64,000 bases of DNA from Syngnathus acus (GCF_901709675.1 NC_051091.1:11008967-11072966), one strand, 5' to 3'; counted from the stretch's first letter, positions 1 through 13,758 are shown. Program-made: numbers and translations. Notes: generated from the letters alone by a model not told the origin.

Positions 1-1245
1 CTTCACCAGGTGCACTTTGTACCTGAAGTCCAGCTTTTTGGCTACTTCAGACAACAGGTCCATGCAGAAGCCTTCCAGTTGGGAGCCTTTGGACATTGTG
101 TAAGGCTCTTGCTAAAGTTTGTTTAAAGGTTAGCACGTCAACACCTAAGTCGTAAAGAACGTTATGAATGGAAGAAATAAGAGCGTTACCAGGATTGTTG
201 TAATTCTCAGATCAGATTGCCCTGGGGAAGACAATAGAAATTACAAAATGGATGGATTTTTTTTTTTTTTAAAGATCACCCATGACAGTAATGAAAACAA
301 GTATTCCAGAAAATAGATGTAGCTAAATCAAAGCTTCCTTTGTGCATTTGAGGTGAACACACAAATGTCTCCTTCCTGCGTCATGGTGAGCTGACAACTC
401 TGGCTCCTTGATAAGGCCGCACTTTTCAGTCCTCAGCGGCGTGTCCATTCAAAGCATGTCAGTGTCATGGCACAAGGACATGAGAGGCCAGTCAAAAGAG
501 TATCAAAAGCGCCAGTCCGGGCCAAAGCCCTCGCGGATTGTCCTTTTCAAAAAGTTGACACTTATACAGGCACTTCCAACCCCATGTCACTGAGACACAC
601 AAGCCCTTTGTTTATGGAAACCCCCACCCACCCTCACGCTTTCTAAATTGATGATTTATGACTATTTTTGCATGAAAAGTCAACAGCTTTTCTTCTTTCT
701 CAGCAGTCCAACAGGATGCAGAGTTGACGAATATTTAACACTTTGGGGAGTTTGATGATGGGCCAGAGGAAGTTGCCACATGCTGTGTGTCGCATATGCT
801 TGAAACCCCCCCGAACATATTTCAGATATTTTCCCATCTGGTTAAAATCTATGCACAGTGCACTATTAATAATATTTCTTTTTTCAAACAGAATATAAAA
901 ATAATTACCCATTTTCTACACTGTACCATCTTCATTTGGAGTACACGCTAGACAAGTCACGAGCTAATCACAACGCAACATTCCCATTCACACTCAAATA
1001 TAGACAATTCAGAGCCTTAAAACTAGCATGCATGTTTTGTGTGAGGCAGATATGCTCAAACTTAGTCCACTGAGATAAATAAATGTATTATTGTATAATA
1101 TTAACATTTCTGGGATTTTGAACTAAATTCAGACTTAGCCAAATTAATGCATGCTATGTAGTGCTATCTATGCATATTCCTTACCTGCAGTGCTTGTCCC
1201 AATGTTGAAGAGGAACCAAACAGATGATAAAAAAACAAACAGCAT
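1..1245 (-). CDS. Kainate-binding-protein-like ionotropic glutamate receptor, 5' part (cut by window edge)
   Basis: Three exons read on the minus strand in consistent phase: 1245-1185, 221-190 and 111-1 (continuing off the window). Exon 1 encodes a signal peptide starting MLFVFLSSVWFLFNIG. Exon 2 adds GQSDLRITTIL. Exon 3 adds QEPYTMSKGSQLEGFCMDLL and ends in KVHLVK. The LRITTI...EPY...EGFC.DLL pattern is the start of the S1 ligand-binding half of AMPA/kainate receptors. The Arg that normally contacts the glutamate carboxylate lies further downstream, outside the window. The signal peptide runs into S1 with about 10 residues between, so the roughly 400-residue amino-terminal domain of ordinary iGluRs is absent. 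That architecture is known for kainate-binding proteins of fish, frog and chick. Donors (gtaagg, gtaacg) and acceptors (ccccag, ctttag) look normal. Membrane segments cannot be checked. The exact subfamily is inferred. Confidence 0.8.
975..1075 (-). repeat. Fragment of a dispersed fish repeat (reverse orientation) in receptor intron 1
   Basis: Read on the minus strand, this stretch has the phrases of the abundant teleost tailed repeat also present near 26905, 41993 and 61129: a catgcatg word, then a GTCTATA...GTGTGAATG phrase. Both ends are degraded. The family assignment is from recognition of phrases only. Confidence 0.4.
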
Positions 1246-1697
1246 CCTGAAGATTTGATGTTGCTATCCCTATAATTAGTAAAAAGTACAGTCACCATCA
1301 CATACACCCAATTTTCAATAATACATAAGCAAAGTATAGCCTACTTTTAATTTTAACACGGCACCTGACCGCTGGTCTGGGACGTCGACAAACTGAATTG
1401 AGCCACAGAGTGATGTGAGGATTGCCAAATTGGTGATCATCAGCAGTGACGCTTGGTTGGTGGGAGGAGTTTGTGAAAGAGATTTGCAGTGGTGAGAGAA
1501 ATATTAATGGGGACCGACTATGTGAACGATGACTATGAAATCAAACATCCAGGTAAATAGTTACAATAGTTGGGCCTTGTTCTGAAAATGTGTCTGCAAG
1601 ACAGCTGTTTATTGTACGTGTGCCACTGTTACAAAATATGTTTTTGGGACCATATACTGTAGTATTAGTATTCAGGGTGTAAAATTCTAAATGTTTT

Positions 1698-1779
1698 AGA
1701 AGGGGAGATAGACTTTAGACGCAAAATGGTAATATTCAAGAAGGGGAGAGAGACTTTAGACGCTAAATGGTAATATTCA
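1698..1779. repeat. 41-bp tandem duplication
   Basis: Two head-to-tail copies of 41 bp, 1698-1738 and 1739-1779, differ at two positions (gatagac/gagagac and cgcaaaa/cgctaaa). The unit begins agaagggga and ends atattca. It lies between the receptor start and the brpf3 promoter region. Confidence 0.85.
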
Positions 1780-1819
1780 CTTTGGAATTAGTGGCAATAG
1801 TGTTCACTGCAATGTAGTG

Positions 1820-2352
1820 TAAACACGTTGAGGACACGGCCAAAAGGCGCGAGAGAGACGCGCTGTTGTTATTCTCATCGCTTTTCCACGTTACTTATTC
1901 CCCGATCGAGTGCGGTGAACTCGATTTGCCAAATGGACCAATCACAAGATGGTGCGCGTTGTCCGCGAAGCAAAGCGGCGGCCCCTGATTGGTTGGCTAC
2001 GTTGAAGGGTCGTACTTTTCGAGCCATCCTAACTGAAAATGTAGCCATATCCTAGGTACATTAATTTGATATCTTTGCGGTTACGCGACCGTATGGCCGT
2101 GGACCGGCACCGCTGGGGAGGTTTAAGTCACAGCCATGTGAGCGTCCGGGTTTGGGTGCTTCATCGTAACCAGAGCGGTTGAAACGAAGATGACGCCGCG
2201 TCGCTCCCGAAATGACCGGCTAGCTAGGGTAACAGCTAGCATGTCCGCCGCGGTGGTTCAAGCCTGAGCTGACATTTAGCGAGGTCCTTTTTTTTCCCTT
2301 CTCCACCCTCCCTCCTGTTTGACATTCGCACCGCTGAGAGCCACTTTTCACG
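1820..2352 (+). promoter_or_regulatory. Probable brpf3 promoter and non-coding first exon
   Basis: This CpG-richer stretch contains a CCAAT box (1938-1942), a YY1-like AAGATGG (1946-1952) and an inverted CCAAT (1988-1992). It ends at a strong splice donor, cacg|gtaagtaagg, with the intron starting at 2353. A non-coding first exon spliced to the coding exon near 3460-3490 would fit. It also lies upstream of the receptor gene on the other strand, which starts at 1245, so the region may work in both directions. No transcript evidence is available. Confidence 0.45.
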
Positions 2353-2674
2353 GTAAGTAAGGCAGACATATTCGATGTTTGGTGTCTTGCTCGGAAAATA
2401 GCCATTTTGTTCTACGAGTCTGTGTGTATGTATGTTTGGTGCTTTGCCCGACAGAGAAACGCTACCGTAGACATATTTTCCTCTTTTTTTTTTTTATTTG
2501 CAGCAAACGATCGCAACGCACTAACGTTCCAAACGGTTAATATACCCATGTCATGTCGTCTAATTTATGCATACATCCTAATGCCGCGTGTCAGCTCGGT
2601 ATGCAATTATTAATATTATTATTATTGCTGCTGTTGCCATAATGTAACTGTGTCGCTTGTTGCTGTTCAGAGCT

Positions 2675-2830
2675 CAAAATGGCTGACGGACGTCGAGCTA
2701 CTCGGGTTGGTATTTAGCGCTCCTCAACCGAACTATACACAGCAAGAAGGTTGGGGAAAAAAACATTGTACGGAAATTTGATTGGACGTTAAGGAACGTG
2801 ACAGCTTTACTGGCTCCCGATTGGACCAAT
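2675..2830. promoter_or_regulatory. Second promoter-like patch upstream of brpf3
   Basis: It contains a YY1-like CAAAATGGC (about 2676-2684) and a palindromic pair of CCAAT boxes, ATTGGaCCAAT, at 2820-2830. These are the kinds of motif found in TATA-less promoters. It could be an alternative brpf3 promoter. From here to 3480 I see no gene. Confidence 0.3.
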
Positions 2831-3532
2831 AGGGACAGGGACGGGGCGTCTCCTTACAGGCAGAGACGTCATACCGACCAAAATATTAGGAGCCCCTGGA
2901 CAGCTCCAACAAGCGCCAAATACTTCAAGTTACTGCAACAAATCAGCCTTTGAAAAAACATTAATACTCCTTTCACCATACCAAAATAGTATTTTCGGAC
3001 TAGTATAGTTCCCTTATTTTGCGACACAAGAATCAAACTAGAAGAAACAGTAATCATTTTAACATATCGTTAAAAAGCTCCTTTGCATTACATTTGACCA
3101 GATGTAGACACCTGGATGAGGATATTCTGTATTTGGCCATCAATTAAGCAATTTGTTTGTTCTTTTAAAGTATTGTGCATTTTTCCATGTTTTCAACAAA
3201 TTACCAAAACAATCACAAACTACAGTACACTTTAAACACCCTACCTCATGTCTTGTGGAAATGAGCCTGTTTTGAGAGGGCCTCAAGTAAGTGAGCATGT
3301 ACAAAGACGCAATCTCTAACTGCCCCTACCTGGACAACTTCACAGAGCGATCAAGTATGCGCTATTTTTCACAAGCCAGCCCTTTTAGCTGCTGCTAATT
3401 TGTAAATCCAACAAACCTAATGTCTCTAAAAAAAAATGTTTCCTTTGCTTGTGTTTAAGGTAGCCGGTGTAAGCCCCTCCCATGCAGAAGGCGAGGAGGT
3501 GGGAATGTAAGACCGCTGTAATCGCACTCAAC

Positions 3533-6500
3533 ATGGGCCGCGCCCGAGGCAGAGGGCGAGGCAGGGGTAGAGGCTCAGCGGGCCAGTTGCGCTCGCCCTC
3601 ACCCTACAAATTGCAGCTCTCTCCTTCTAGGGAGACGCTGACGTACGCCCAGGCGCAGAAGATCGTGGAGGTGGACCTGGAGGGCAGGCTCCACCGCATC
3701 AACATCAGCGATCCCCTGCCGGTGATCACGGAGGATGAGATGATGGCCCAGGACATTGTGGAGTGCAACAGCAACAAGGAGAACAGTGTGCAGACGCAGA
3801 GGAGGAAGCCCTCCAACAACAAAGGAAGGAAGAATTGCAAAAATGTGTCACAGCAGAACAAGCGACTTGGCTCCCAGCAGCAAACGGCATCCACCAATTC
3901 CCTCCAGTTGCAGAGTCCGCTCCCAGAGCCCACCTTCCGTACATTTAGCTCCGTTAGCCCCCTGGAAGCCTCTCCTTTGCCCACCGCCTACTACCGCTTC
4001 ATTGAGAAGTCCGGTGAGGAGCTGGACAGAGTCGCAGAGTACGACATGGACGAGGAAGACCTGGCCTGGCTGGAGATGGTGAATCAGAAACGAGTATGCG
4101 ACGGCCACGCGTCCGTGTCCGCTGACACTTTCGAGCTTCTGATTGACCGTCTGGAAAGAGAGTCCATCTTAGAATCTCGCAGCCTGGCACTGTCGCAGTG
4201 CGCCGTGGACGAGGACGCGTTCTGCTGCGTGTGCCTGGACGACGAGTGCCTGAACAGCAACGTCATCCTCTTCTGCGACATCTGCAACCTGGCCGTGCAC
4301 CAGGAGTGCTACGGCGTGCCGTATGTACCCGAGGGCCAGTGGCTGTGCCGCTGCTGCCTGCAGTCGCCTTCCCGCCCTGTAGATTGCGTGTTGTGTCCCA
4401 ATCAAGGAGGTGCCTTCAAGCAGACCAGCGACGGACGCTGGGCCCACGTGGTGTGTGCCATCTGGATCCCGGAAGTGTGCTTTGCCAACACGGTCTTCCT
4501 GGAGCCTGTGGAAGGCGTGACGAACATCCCTACCGCCCGCTGGAAGCTCACCTGTTACCTGTGCAAGCAGAAGGGCTGCGGCGCGTCCATCCAGTGCCAC
4601 AAAGCCAACTGCTACCGCGCCTTTCATGTCACCTGCGCCCAGAAAGCCGGACTCTACATGAAGATAGACCCTGTACGGGAGACGGGCGTCAACGGGACCA
4701 CTTTCTCGGTGAAGAAGACCGCCTACTGCGAGCACCACTCCCCGGAGGGGTCTCGACGGGACGGGTCTGGAGACGAGTCGGTGGAAGGGAGACTGGTTGG
4801 AGGAAGGGGAAACAGGGCGCAGCGCTCTTACACTCAGAGCTCCCCAACGCCACCAGCAAAGAAGGCGTCCAAGGGCCTGAAGAAGAAGAGCACGAAAGGG
4901 CCCACGCGTCGTTCCAATGTGCCTGTGCTGCTTGTGCCTCAAATTCCCTCTCACAGGTGAGCCCATCATCATGCATCAACCCACCAAATTAAATGAACAT
5001 TTGAACTAGCTATGCTTACCTTATGGTATTTGGCGTGATGAGTCCTTGTGGCAATTCATTTGTCTCCTCTACAGGCTGAACAAGATCTGCACAGGAGTAG
5101 AAGTCCAGCGGAAGAATCAGTTCATGCAAAGGCTTCACAGTTTCTGGCTACTGAAGCGGCAGTCGCGAAATGGGATGCCTCTAATACGGCGACTTCACTC
5201 CCACATGCAGGCCCACCGGACTACCGAACAGGTGAGGAACGGTGGAAAAATATGAAATAATAGCCCCCCCCCCCCACCCCACCTTGACATTTAGGTCGAC
5301 GTGTGTTCACCGTGAGTGTGTTCAGAAGGAGCCGGATGAGAAACTGTGCGCTGCCCGAGAGGAGCTGCGTTACTGGCAGAAGTTGAGGCAAGACCTGGAA
5401 AGAGCCAGACTACTGGTGGAACTCATTCGCAAGAGAGAGCGGCTAAAGAGGGAACACGTGGGTCATGATTTTGCCAATTCTCACCGAAACCCAAATAATC
5501 AAACGATGGACTATGCTTTTCAGATGAAAGTCCAGCAGGCTGCCACGGAGCTGAAGCTAACACCGGCGTTGGTGCTCCTGCGGACGACTTTGGAGCAGCT
5601 GCAAGAGAAGGACACTGCCAAAATCTTTTCTCAACCTGTCAATCTAGCAGAGGTTAGTGTCATTAGCTGCAGCCATGTTTCACAGTCGTGGTAGTAACGG
5701 CATTCGAATCATTCACGAGGTCCCAGACTACCTGGAGTTTGTATCCCGGCCCATGGACTTGTCCACCATGCGGACCAAGCTGGAGGGTCACGCCTACTGC
5801 TCTGTCGCCGACTTGGAGGAGGACTTTGAGCTCATGATCTCCAACTGCCTCAAGTACAACTCCAAAGACACCATGTTCCATAAAACGGCCTTGCAGCAGC
5901 GCGAGGTGGGCAGGGCCATCCTTCGCCACGCCCACAGGCAGTCGCAGAGCATCGGCCTGGACCCGAGCACCGGTATGCACCTGCCCGATTCTCCCAACAA
6001 GCACGGCTTTCAGCAGTGTACCTGGGATGACGGTGAGGCACCATCTAGTAAGGTTTGCTTGGGCGGACACAACCAAAATCCACACTTACGCATTTATTTT
6101 CCCTCTCAACCAGTTGACTCCCTCTTGGACCCCGATAACAGGCTTCACCTGAGCACAGATGAGCAGCTCAAGGCCTTGCTGGATAAACTGGACGTGGTGA
6201 CGTCCATGCGGACAAGCGGTGGACGCACCAAGCGCATTCGACTACTGCGGCGAGAAATCAACATGCTGAGGCAGAAGCTGAACCAGCAGCAGACTCTTAA
6301 CGCCAAGGGGGAAGAGGAGGAGGAGGAGACAAAAGAAAAGAAGTCAAAAAGGAAGATTGTGGATAACGGAATTGTGTCTGCAGGTAAAATATAAAAGCTT
6401 CTATGACACCGAAATTTTGCAGAATAGCTGAATCATTGCTGTCGCTTAAGAGCTGCGAGTGAATTTTCCACAGTAAATATCTGTGTAAAAAATATGCGTT

Positions 6501-8339
6501 TACTTTGTAAAACAGGGATCAACATCCAAAGTCACCCATTAGACACCACTGATCTACTTGATTTTTCATGCTATCCAACGTTATTTTCTACTTACAGATG
6601 ACTCCCCTCCTGTGTTAGAACTTACATGTCCGGCGTCATCGCCGCTTCCTGGCGACGCTCCGCTGGAACCGCCCGTCCTGGGCATCGTAACGGGAGGCCG
6701 ACGCTCTCCCGGGCGCTCCTACAAGCGGCAGAGAACATCACGAAGCGGCAACAAAAGCCAGGGCGAGGACGAGGCCGAAGTGGGCGAAACGCCGTTTTCC
6801 CAACCGGAGGCCGTTCATGAGGGCACGCCCTTGGGGACGCCGCCAGCCTCACCCGCGCTGGGCGTCGGCCGGCGCACGTCCGTCTTGTTTAAGAAAGCCA
6901 AAAACGGCGCGAGAGCTGGTAAAAAGAAATCTCCGTCGCAGCACAACGGCAAAGCGGCAGAGGATCCGACCAACGGCGTCCCCGCCAGTCCGCATTCACC
7001 CCGTGCCAACATCACCGTCCTGCCACCCACTCCTCCCTCGCCTCACTCACGCCACCTGAGATCTCAAGGCCACAGCTCAGACAGCGAGGCGGACAAACAC
7101 TCTGGTGAGGAAGATGAGCTTGTTTTTGGGTCTTGTATTTATTTCGTTCAGCAAGATAGAATTTTGCTTGGTATGTCATAACGAAGTCTATAAGAGCTAA
7201 TGTGGCTGGAGCATGGCGTCTAGAAATGCCAAATGTCTTTGTTTTTCTATTTAGACCTAACAAATGGAAAACACATCTCGGAGGAACACGACGAAGACCA
7301 AAAACTCAAGTAAGTGGCTTGCAAATTAACTTCTGGCGGCAGACGCTGACGTGGCATTATAGTGTTCTTTCTGTCTCCATTTGTGTCCAGCTGCATGGCG
7401 TCACCTCCAAAACGCAGCCGAGGGAAACCCGCGCTGGCCAAGGATCTCATCAACGACATTGGAGATATCTCAGAATCGGGTTTGTACTAGACCACACACA
7501 CCTTTTACAACTTGCAACTTGAATTTTCCAAAATGAGTGTTTCAGCCTATATGTTGGAAAATCACATTTTTGGGTCATGTCAAATTCTGTAGTTGTTCTC
7601 TTTGTATATTATAAATTCTGATTTGTTATTTCATGTTTTCCACAGGCAAGCTTACACTTCTTTGTCCAGACAGCAAGACGGAATTGGCCCCTCTTGATCT
7701 GGTGTGGGCCAAATGCAGAGGATATCCATCATACCCTGCCATGGTGAGAAAGAGCCCACGGCGCACGAGAGCCTCGCTTCCGCCGAGTCGCTGAAAGAGC
7801 GATTGTTCATATATCCCCCTCCCCGTGGCAGATCGTTGACCCAGACATGCCCCAGGAAGGACTCCTCCATAACGGCATCCCCATCCCAGTGCCTCCTGTG
7901 GAGGTGCTCAAGCTGGGCGAGTGGAGGCGGACTGAGACTGGACAAAAGCTCTTCCTGGTGCTCTTCTTTGACACCAAACGGACCTGGTAAGATCTGGAAT
8001 GGCCGACCCAACCTGCTGGTTTCTGACACCATGTAACTCAATACATGGCCAACTCTTGCAAATGTCTTGCTTGCACGCACTCCAGATGACCAACTATGTG
8101 TGTACATGTAATTCAAGTTAATTGTCCATAATAGTTCCCCCATAATTTTCAGGCAGTGGCTCCCTCGGGATAAACTGCTGCCCATGGGAATGGATGACAC
8201 GGTGGACAAACTTCGCCTGATGGAAGGCAAGAAGCCGAGCGTTCGCAAGTCGGTGCACACGGCGTACGACCGAGCCATGATGCACTTGAACCGCATCCGA
8301 GGCAACCTTAACTTCACCCCCACCTCCAACTTTATATGA
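3533..8339 (+). CDS. brpf3: Bromodomain and PHD finger-containing protein 3 (BRPF3)
   Basis: Scaffold/reader subunit of MOZ/MORF/HBO1 histone acetyltransferase complexes; nuclear. Twelve coding exons: 3533-4956, 5075-5231, 5326-5457, 5524-5652, 5720-6032, 6114-6383, 6598-7104, 7255-7309, 7391-7479, 7646-7743, 7832-7986, 8153-8339; 1171 aa. Residues 30-60 hold [13 protein letters not shown], followed by the enhancer-of-polycomb-like region. The PHD1-Zn-knuckle-PHD2 module spans about 226-405, beginning [13 protein letters not shown] and including [14 protein letters not shown], which matches BRPF3 rather than BRPF1 or BRD1. The bromodomain is about 572-690. [16 protein letters not shown] is another BRPF3 marker. 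The PWWP domain is about 1040-1125, with [14 protein letters not shown]; the protein ends [10 protein letters not shown] chose the ATG at 3533 over the in-frame ATG at 3482 because BRPF N-termini are short and basic. Teleosts may carry two brpf3 copies; which one this is, is unknown. Confidence 0.95.
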
Positions 8340-9440
8340 CTTTATTTATGGGGTTAGGGAGTTGAACCTCAAACAAAATACAAACTTCTCCGGGTGCTCT
8401 AAAGATGAAGGGTAAGTAGTGGAGGGTTAACACTGAGTTTATATGAAATGAGTTTTATTTTGACTTTTTGGCCAAAGTTATTCAAGACTTGTAAATACTG
8501 AACTCTGAAAAGGGAAACGTGTATTTAGATTGTATTTTGTGAAAGTCTCACTTGACACTCGCCTTATGGCTGGACTTAGACACAGCATTATCAATAGTAG
8601 ACCTGAGAGAACATTACAGTGGAACCTCCTAAAATCAGCTGTGGATGACTTCCAAGTTGTTCTAGATTTAAATATTTTTTTTCAAATAGGAAATTATTGA
8701 GTCTGTTTCTGTAATAAAATCATTACTAATCATACAAGGCAAACCACACAATTCACTTTACAGGATCTTTAATTGTACTGTTCATATTATATGGAGCATC
8801 ACATTATAGAAAAGGCACAGAAAAAGCTCATTTTGGAGGTTGCACTGTATTTTCTTTTATTTTTTGCACTTAATATATTGTGGTCCAGCCATGATGTGAT
8901 ATATAGTATGTGGGACTTGTAGTCTGTACCTATGTTTTTCCATATTGTGAAAGTGACATTGTATGTGTGGAGTACCTGCTAAGTGCATACAAAGACTACT
9001 GCGGTCGAGCGACTCGAATCGACTTAAAAAGCACAAACTGGCTCCAGTGTGTGCGTGTGCAAGAGTGCATGTGGCACATATTATGCGACTGATTACTAAG
9101 CTTAGTAAAAAGTGTAGTTTTTGTGTAGTTTTGTACATATGTAAATGTTTGTTTATACCAGCTAACAGGAAGTAATTTAAAAGGAATGCAATTTTAGAAT
9201 TTTAATTTATAAAAACAAAAAAAAAAACTGCTATTTTAAAGCAATGAGTCAAATACGGGAAAAGACTTTTGTGTGTACGATGCTTCGTAGCTCTTTGTAA
9301 CCGTGACGACATGTCAGGAGGTTTTCTTTAAGAAAAATAAAAAGTCAAACGGCACAAGACCATTCGCCTTTCCGAGGCAGATCTCATCTGCAAGAGGCCA
9401 TATTTTCTCAAACAATAAAAGCTGTTTCAATCAACTGAAT
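8340..9440 (+). other. brpf3: brpf3 3' UTR with poly(A) signals
   Basis: AT-rich non-coding sequence after the brpf3 stop, with AATAAA hexamers at 9336-9341 and 9414-9419. The latter is the more likely end, because T-rich downstream sequence follows. The MITE at 8617-8847 is embedded here. From 9440 to 9886 I see only AT-rich unique sequence. Confidence 0.6.
8617..8847. mobile_element. Short non-autonomous Tc1/mariner-type element (MITE) in the brpf3 3' UTR
   Basis: The ends are inverted repeats: CAGTGGAACCTCCTAAAATC on the left and the complement of GAGGTTGCACTG on the right. They extend about 23 bp with a few mismatches and one gap. TA dinucleotides flank it at 8615-8616 and 8848-8849, as expected for a Tc1/mariner target duplication. 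The 231-bp interior has no coding potential. It lies inside the brpf3 3' UTR (8340 to about 9440). Confidence 0.65.
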
Positions 9441-9886
9441 ACTTGTCTCTTTTTTTTTTTTTAATTGAGGTGGAAGACTATATATATATACACCATTTAA
9501 AGCACAAGGGAAAAATGTGTACCATAAAAGATATTCACCAAATCAACCATGAGATGGAAACATTTTCAGGATTACTTTAACAATATGTTTATTAGTGTGA
9601 TTGATGTTGACCTGTACATAGCTACAAGAAAACCACTATGCACACTTAACACTTATGTACTAGTGCAACCTGGGAGAGTTTTTATTTAACACTATTATAG
9701 TCATAGAATCTTAAGACTATTTCAAGTGACAACATCAACACATGATGAGGCTGCTGTACAAAGAGCACCTTTCCAAAACATAACAGAAAAGGGATCGGTA
9801 ATTTTCTATGCAAACAAACACATTGCAATGATGACAGATAATTGGAGTCCTGCTGTTGAAAAAAACTAACAGCACATATTGTGGGT

Positions 9887-10776
9887 CAGGGGTCACCAAC
9901 ACGGTGCCCGCGGGCACCAGGTCGCCCGTGAGGACCGCATGAGTCGCCCGCAGGACTGTTCGAAAATTAGCTCAAATAACGGCACTTGTCAGTGAGCTGC
10001 ATCTATTTAATTTACAGTCAAACCCCGGTTTCCGAACGTCCCGGTTCTCGAACAAATCGGAATTTGAACGAAAAATTCGAGATTTGTTTGCTTCGGTTGT
10101 TGAACAAAATTCGGAGGTCGAACCTCGCGAGATGAGCCCGGAGGACCCGAGAAAACCCGACCGCGCGGCCCGGTTGCCGACTGACTCCGTAGTTATTGTA
10201 TTTTCGTTACTTTGAGGATTGTATTAACCCCTAATCATGCCTCCAAAGAAAACAAGTGGGAGCATTAAAGCCATCCTAAAACACAAAGACGCTCTTAAAG
10301 CAATGCGACACTGAGCGCCCGGCGCGCTGCCGTTGCGCGATCGGACCAAATTAAGCTCCCTGCGCAGTGCGCACTGAGGTCCACTTAAAATTTGGAAAGT
10401 ACATCAGGACTTTACAAATATTTTCTAAATTTCTTTAACTTTAAAAAAAGGCGTTTTTCTTTTTTTTTTTGTCTCGGAACGGACTAAAATGTTTTCTATT
10501 ATTTGTAATGGGAAAAATAGTTTCGGAATTCGACCGATTCGCTTCTCGAACCGCCTTCTGGAACGGATTGTGGTCGAAAACCGAGGTTTGACTGTATTTT
10601 TGCTATTCTTGTTAAAATCACAATTACATGTGAACTGGAAATGAAAATAATAACACATAGTGTAAGCTAAATTGAGCAAATTGGCTATTTCAGAAGTGTG
10701 TGTCAAACTGATAGCCCTTTGCCTTAATCAGTACCCAGGAAGTAGCTCTCGGTTTAAGAAAGGTTGGTGACCCCTG
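9887..10776. mobile_element. hAT-like non-autonomous DNA transposon
   Basis: The terminal inverted repeat is CAGGGGTCACCAAC at the left end and its complement GTTGGTGACCCCTG at the right end (14 bp), typical of hAT-superfamily ends in fish. It is 890 bp long, of which 580 bp is a second element inserted inside (10015-10594). No hAT transposase frame remains. It is flanked by 13-bp near-identical direct repeats (12 of 13 match) at 9874-9886 and 10777-10789, longer than the usual 8-bp hAT duplication. Confidence 0.75.
10015..10594. mobile_element. Nested Tigger/pogo-like Tc1-mariner element
   Basis: The ends are inverted repeats: CAGTCAAACCCCGGTTTCCG on the left and the complement of CGAAAACCGAGGTTTGACTG on the right, with TA flanks at 10013-10014 and 10595-10596. 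The interior near both ends repeats TTCGAAC-like words, usual in this family. A short frame at 10237-10314 (MPPKKTSGS..., 25 codons) may be a leftover of a transposase start. The element has split the older hAT-like element. Confidence 0.75.
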
Positions 10777-11106
10777 ACATAATGTGGGTTGCACTACAGG
10801 GGAGCACTAAGGCCACAGTGTAAGATAATTATATCACAACAATCTTTTTCCAGCATTTATAAAAATAAGGTCAGATTTTTGGCCAGAAAAATGTTTCACA
10901 ACAATCCAAACTTAACAAAAACAGAAGTCAATGATGAAAAAGTTTTTTTAGGGGAGAAAAGTCATAGCTAGATTTTAACAGGAAATGTAGTTTTGGCCTG
11001 TGAAAAAAGTGATCATCTTTTAATATGCTATCAGATGCCTGCTCTAGTGCGCTGACCGGGGTGACTGACAGCAAGCAATTCACGAGCCAGAATGTGCGTC
11101 ATGGCA

Positions 11107-11116
11107 GTCACGTGAC
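11107..11116. promoter_or_regulatory. CLEAR/USF-type E-box upstream of prelid3b
   Basis: A perfect palindrome GTCACGTGAC, 160 bp before the prelid3b ATG. This is the core of the CLEAR element bound by TFEB/TFE3 and also a USF site. Position and sequence suggest a proximal promoter element; binding is inferred. Confidence 0.5.
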
Positions 11117-11276
11117 AGCTCGGTTGAACTCAATGGGGAAAAAGAAGGCGGGGAGGGCTTTACGCCGGCTGTCTTGACTTCAACCCCGGTCGGCCGGTAT
11201 CTCACACACGTTGAGTCGCGTTCACAAACGTTCTCTCTGTACATTAATCAATTTTTCTGACCGAACTCTCTGCACT

Positions 11277-13758
<2,482 letters not shown>

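Noticed and set aside
3482-3532. Upstream in-frame ATG for brpf3 (17 extra codons)
   Set aside because: The extra residues resemble no BRPF N-terminus, and a splice acceptor (cccatgcag) may fall inside them. The ATG at 3533 gives a short basic start as in the family. It cannot be excluded fully.
4169-4972. 267- and 264-codon frames overlapping the brpf3 PHD exon
   Set aside because: Shadow frames of a GC-rich exon whose true frame is clearly the PHD-Zn-knuckle-PHD module.
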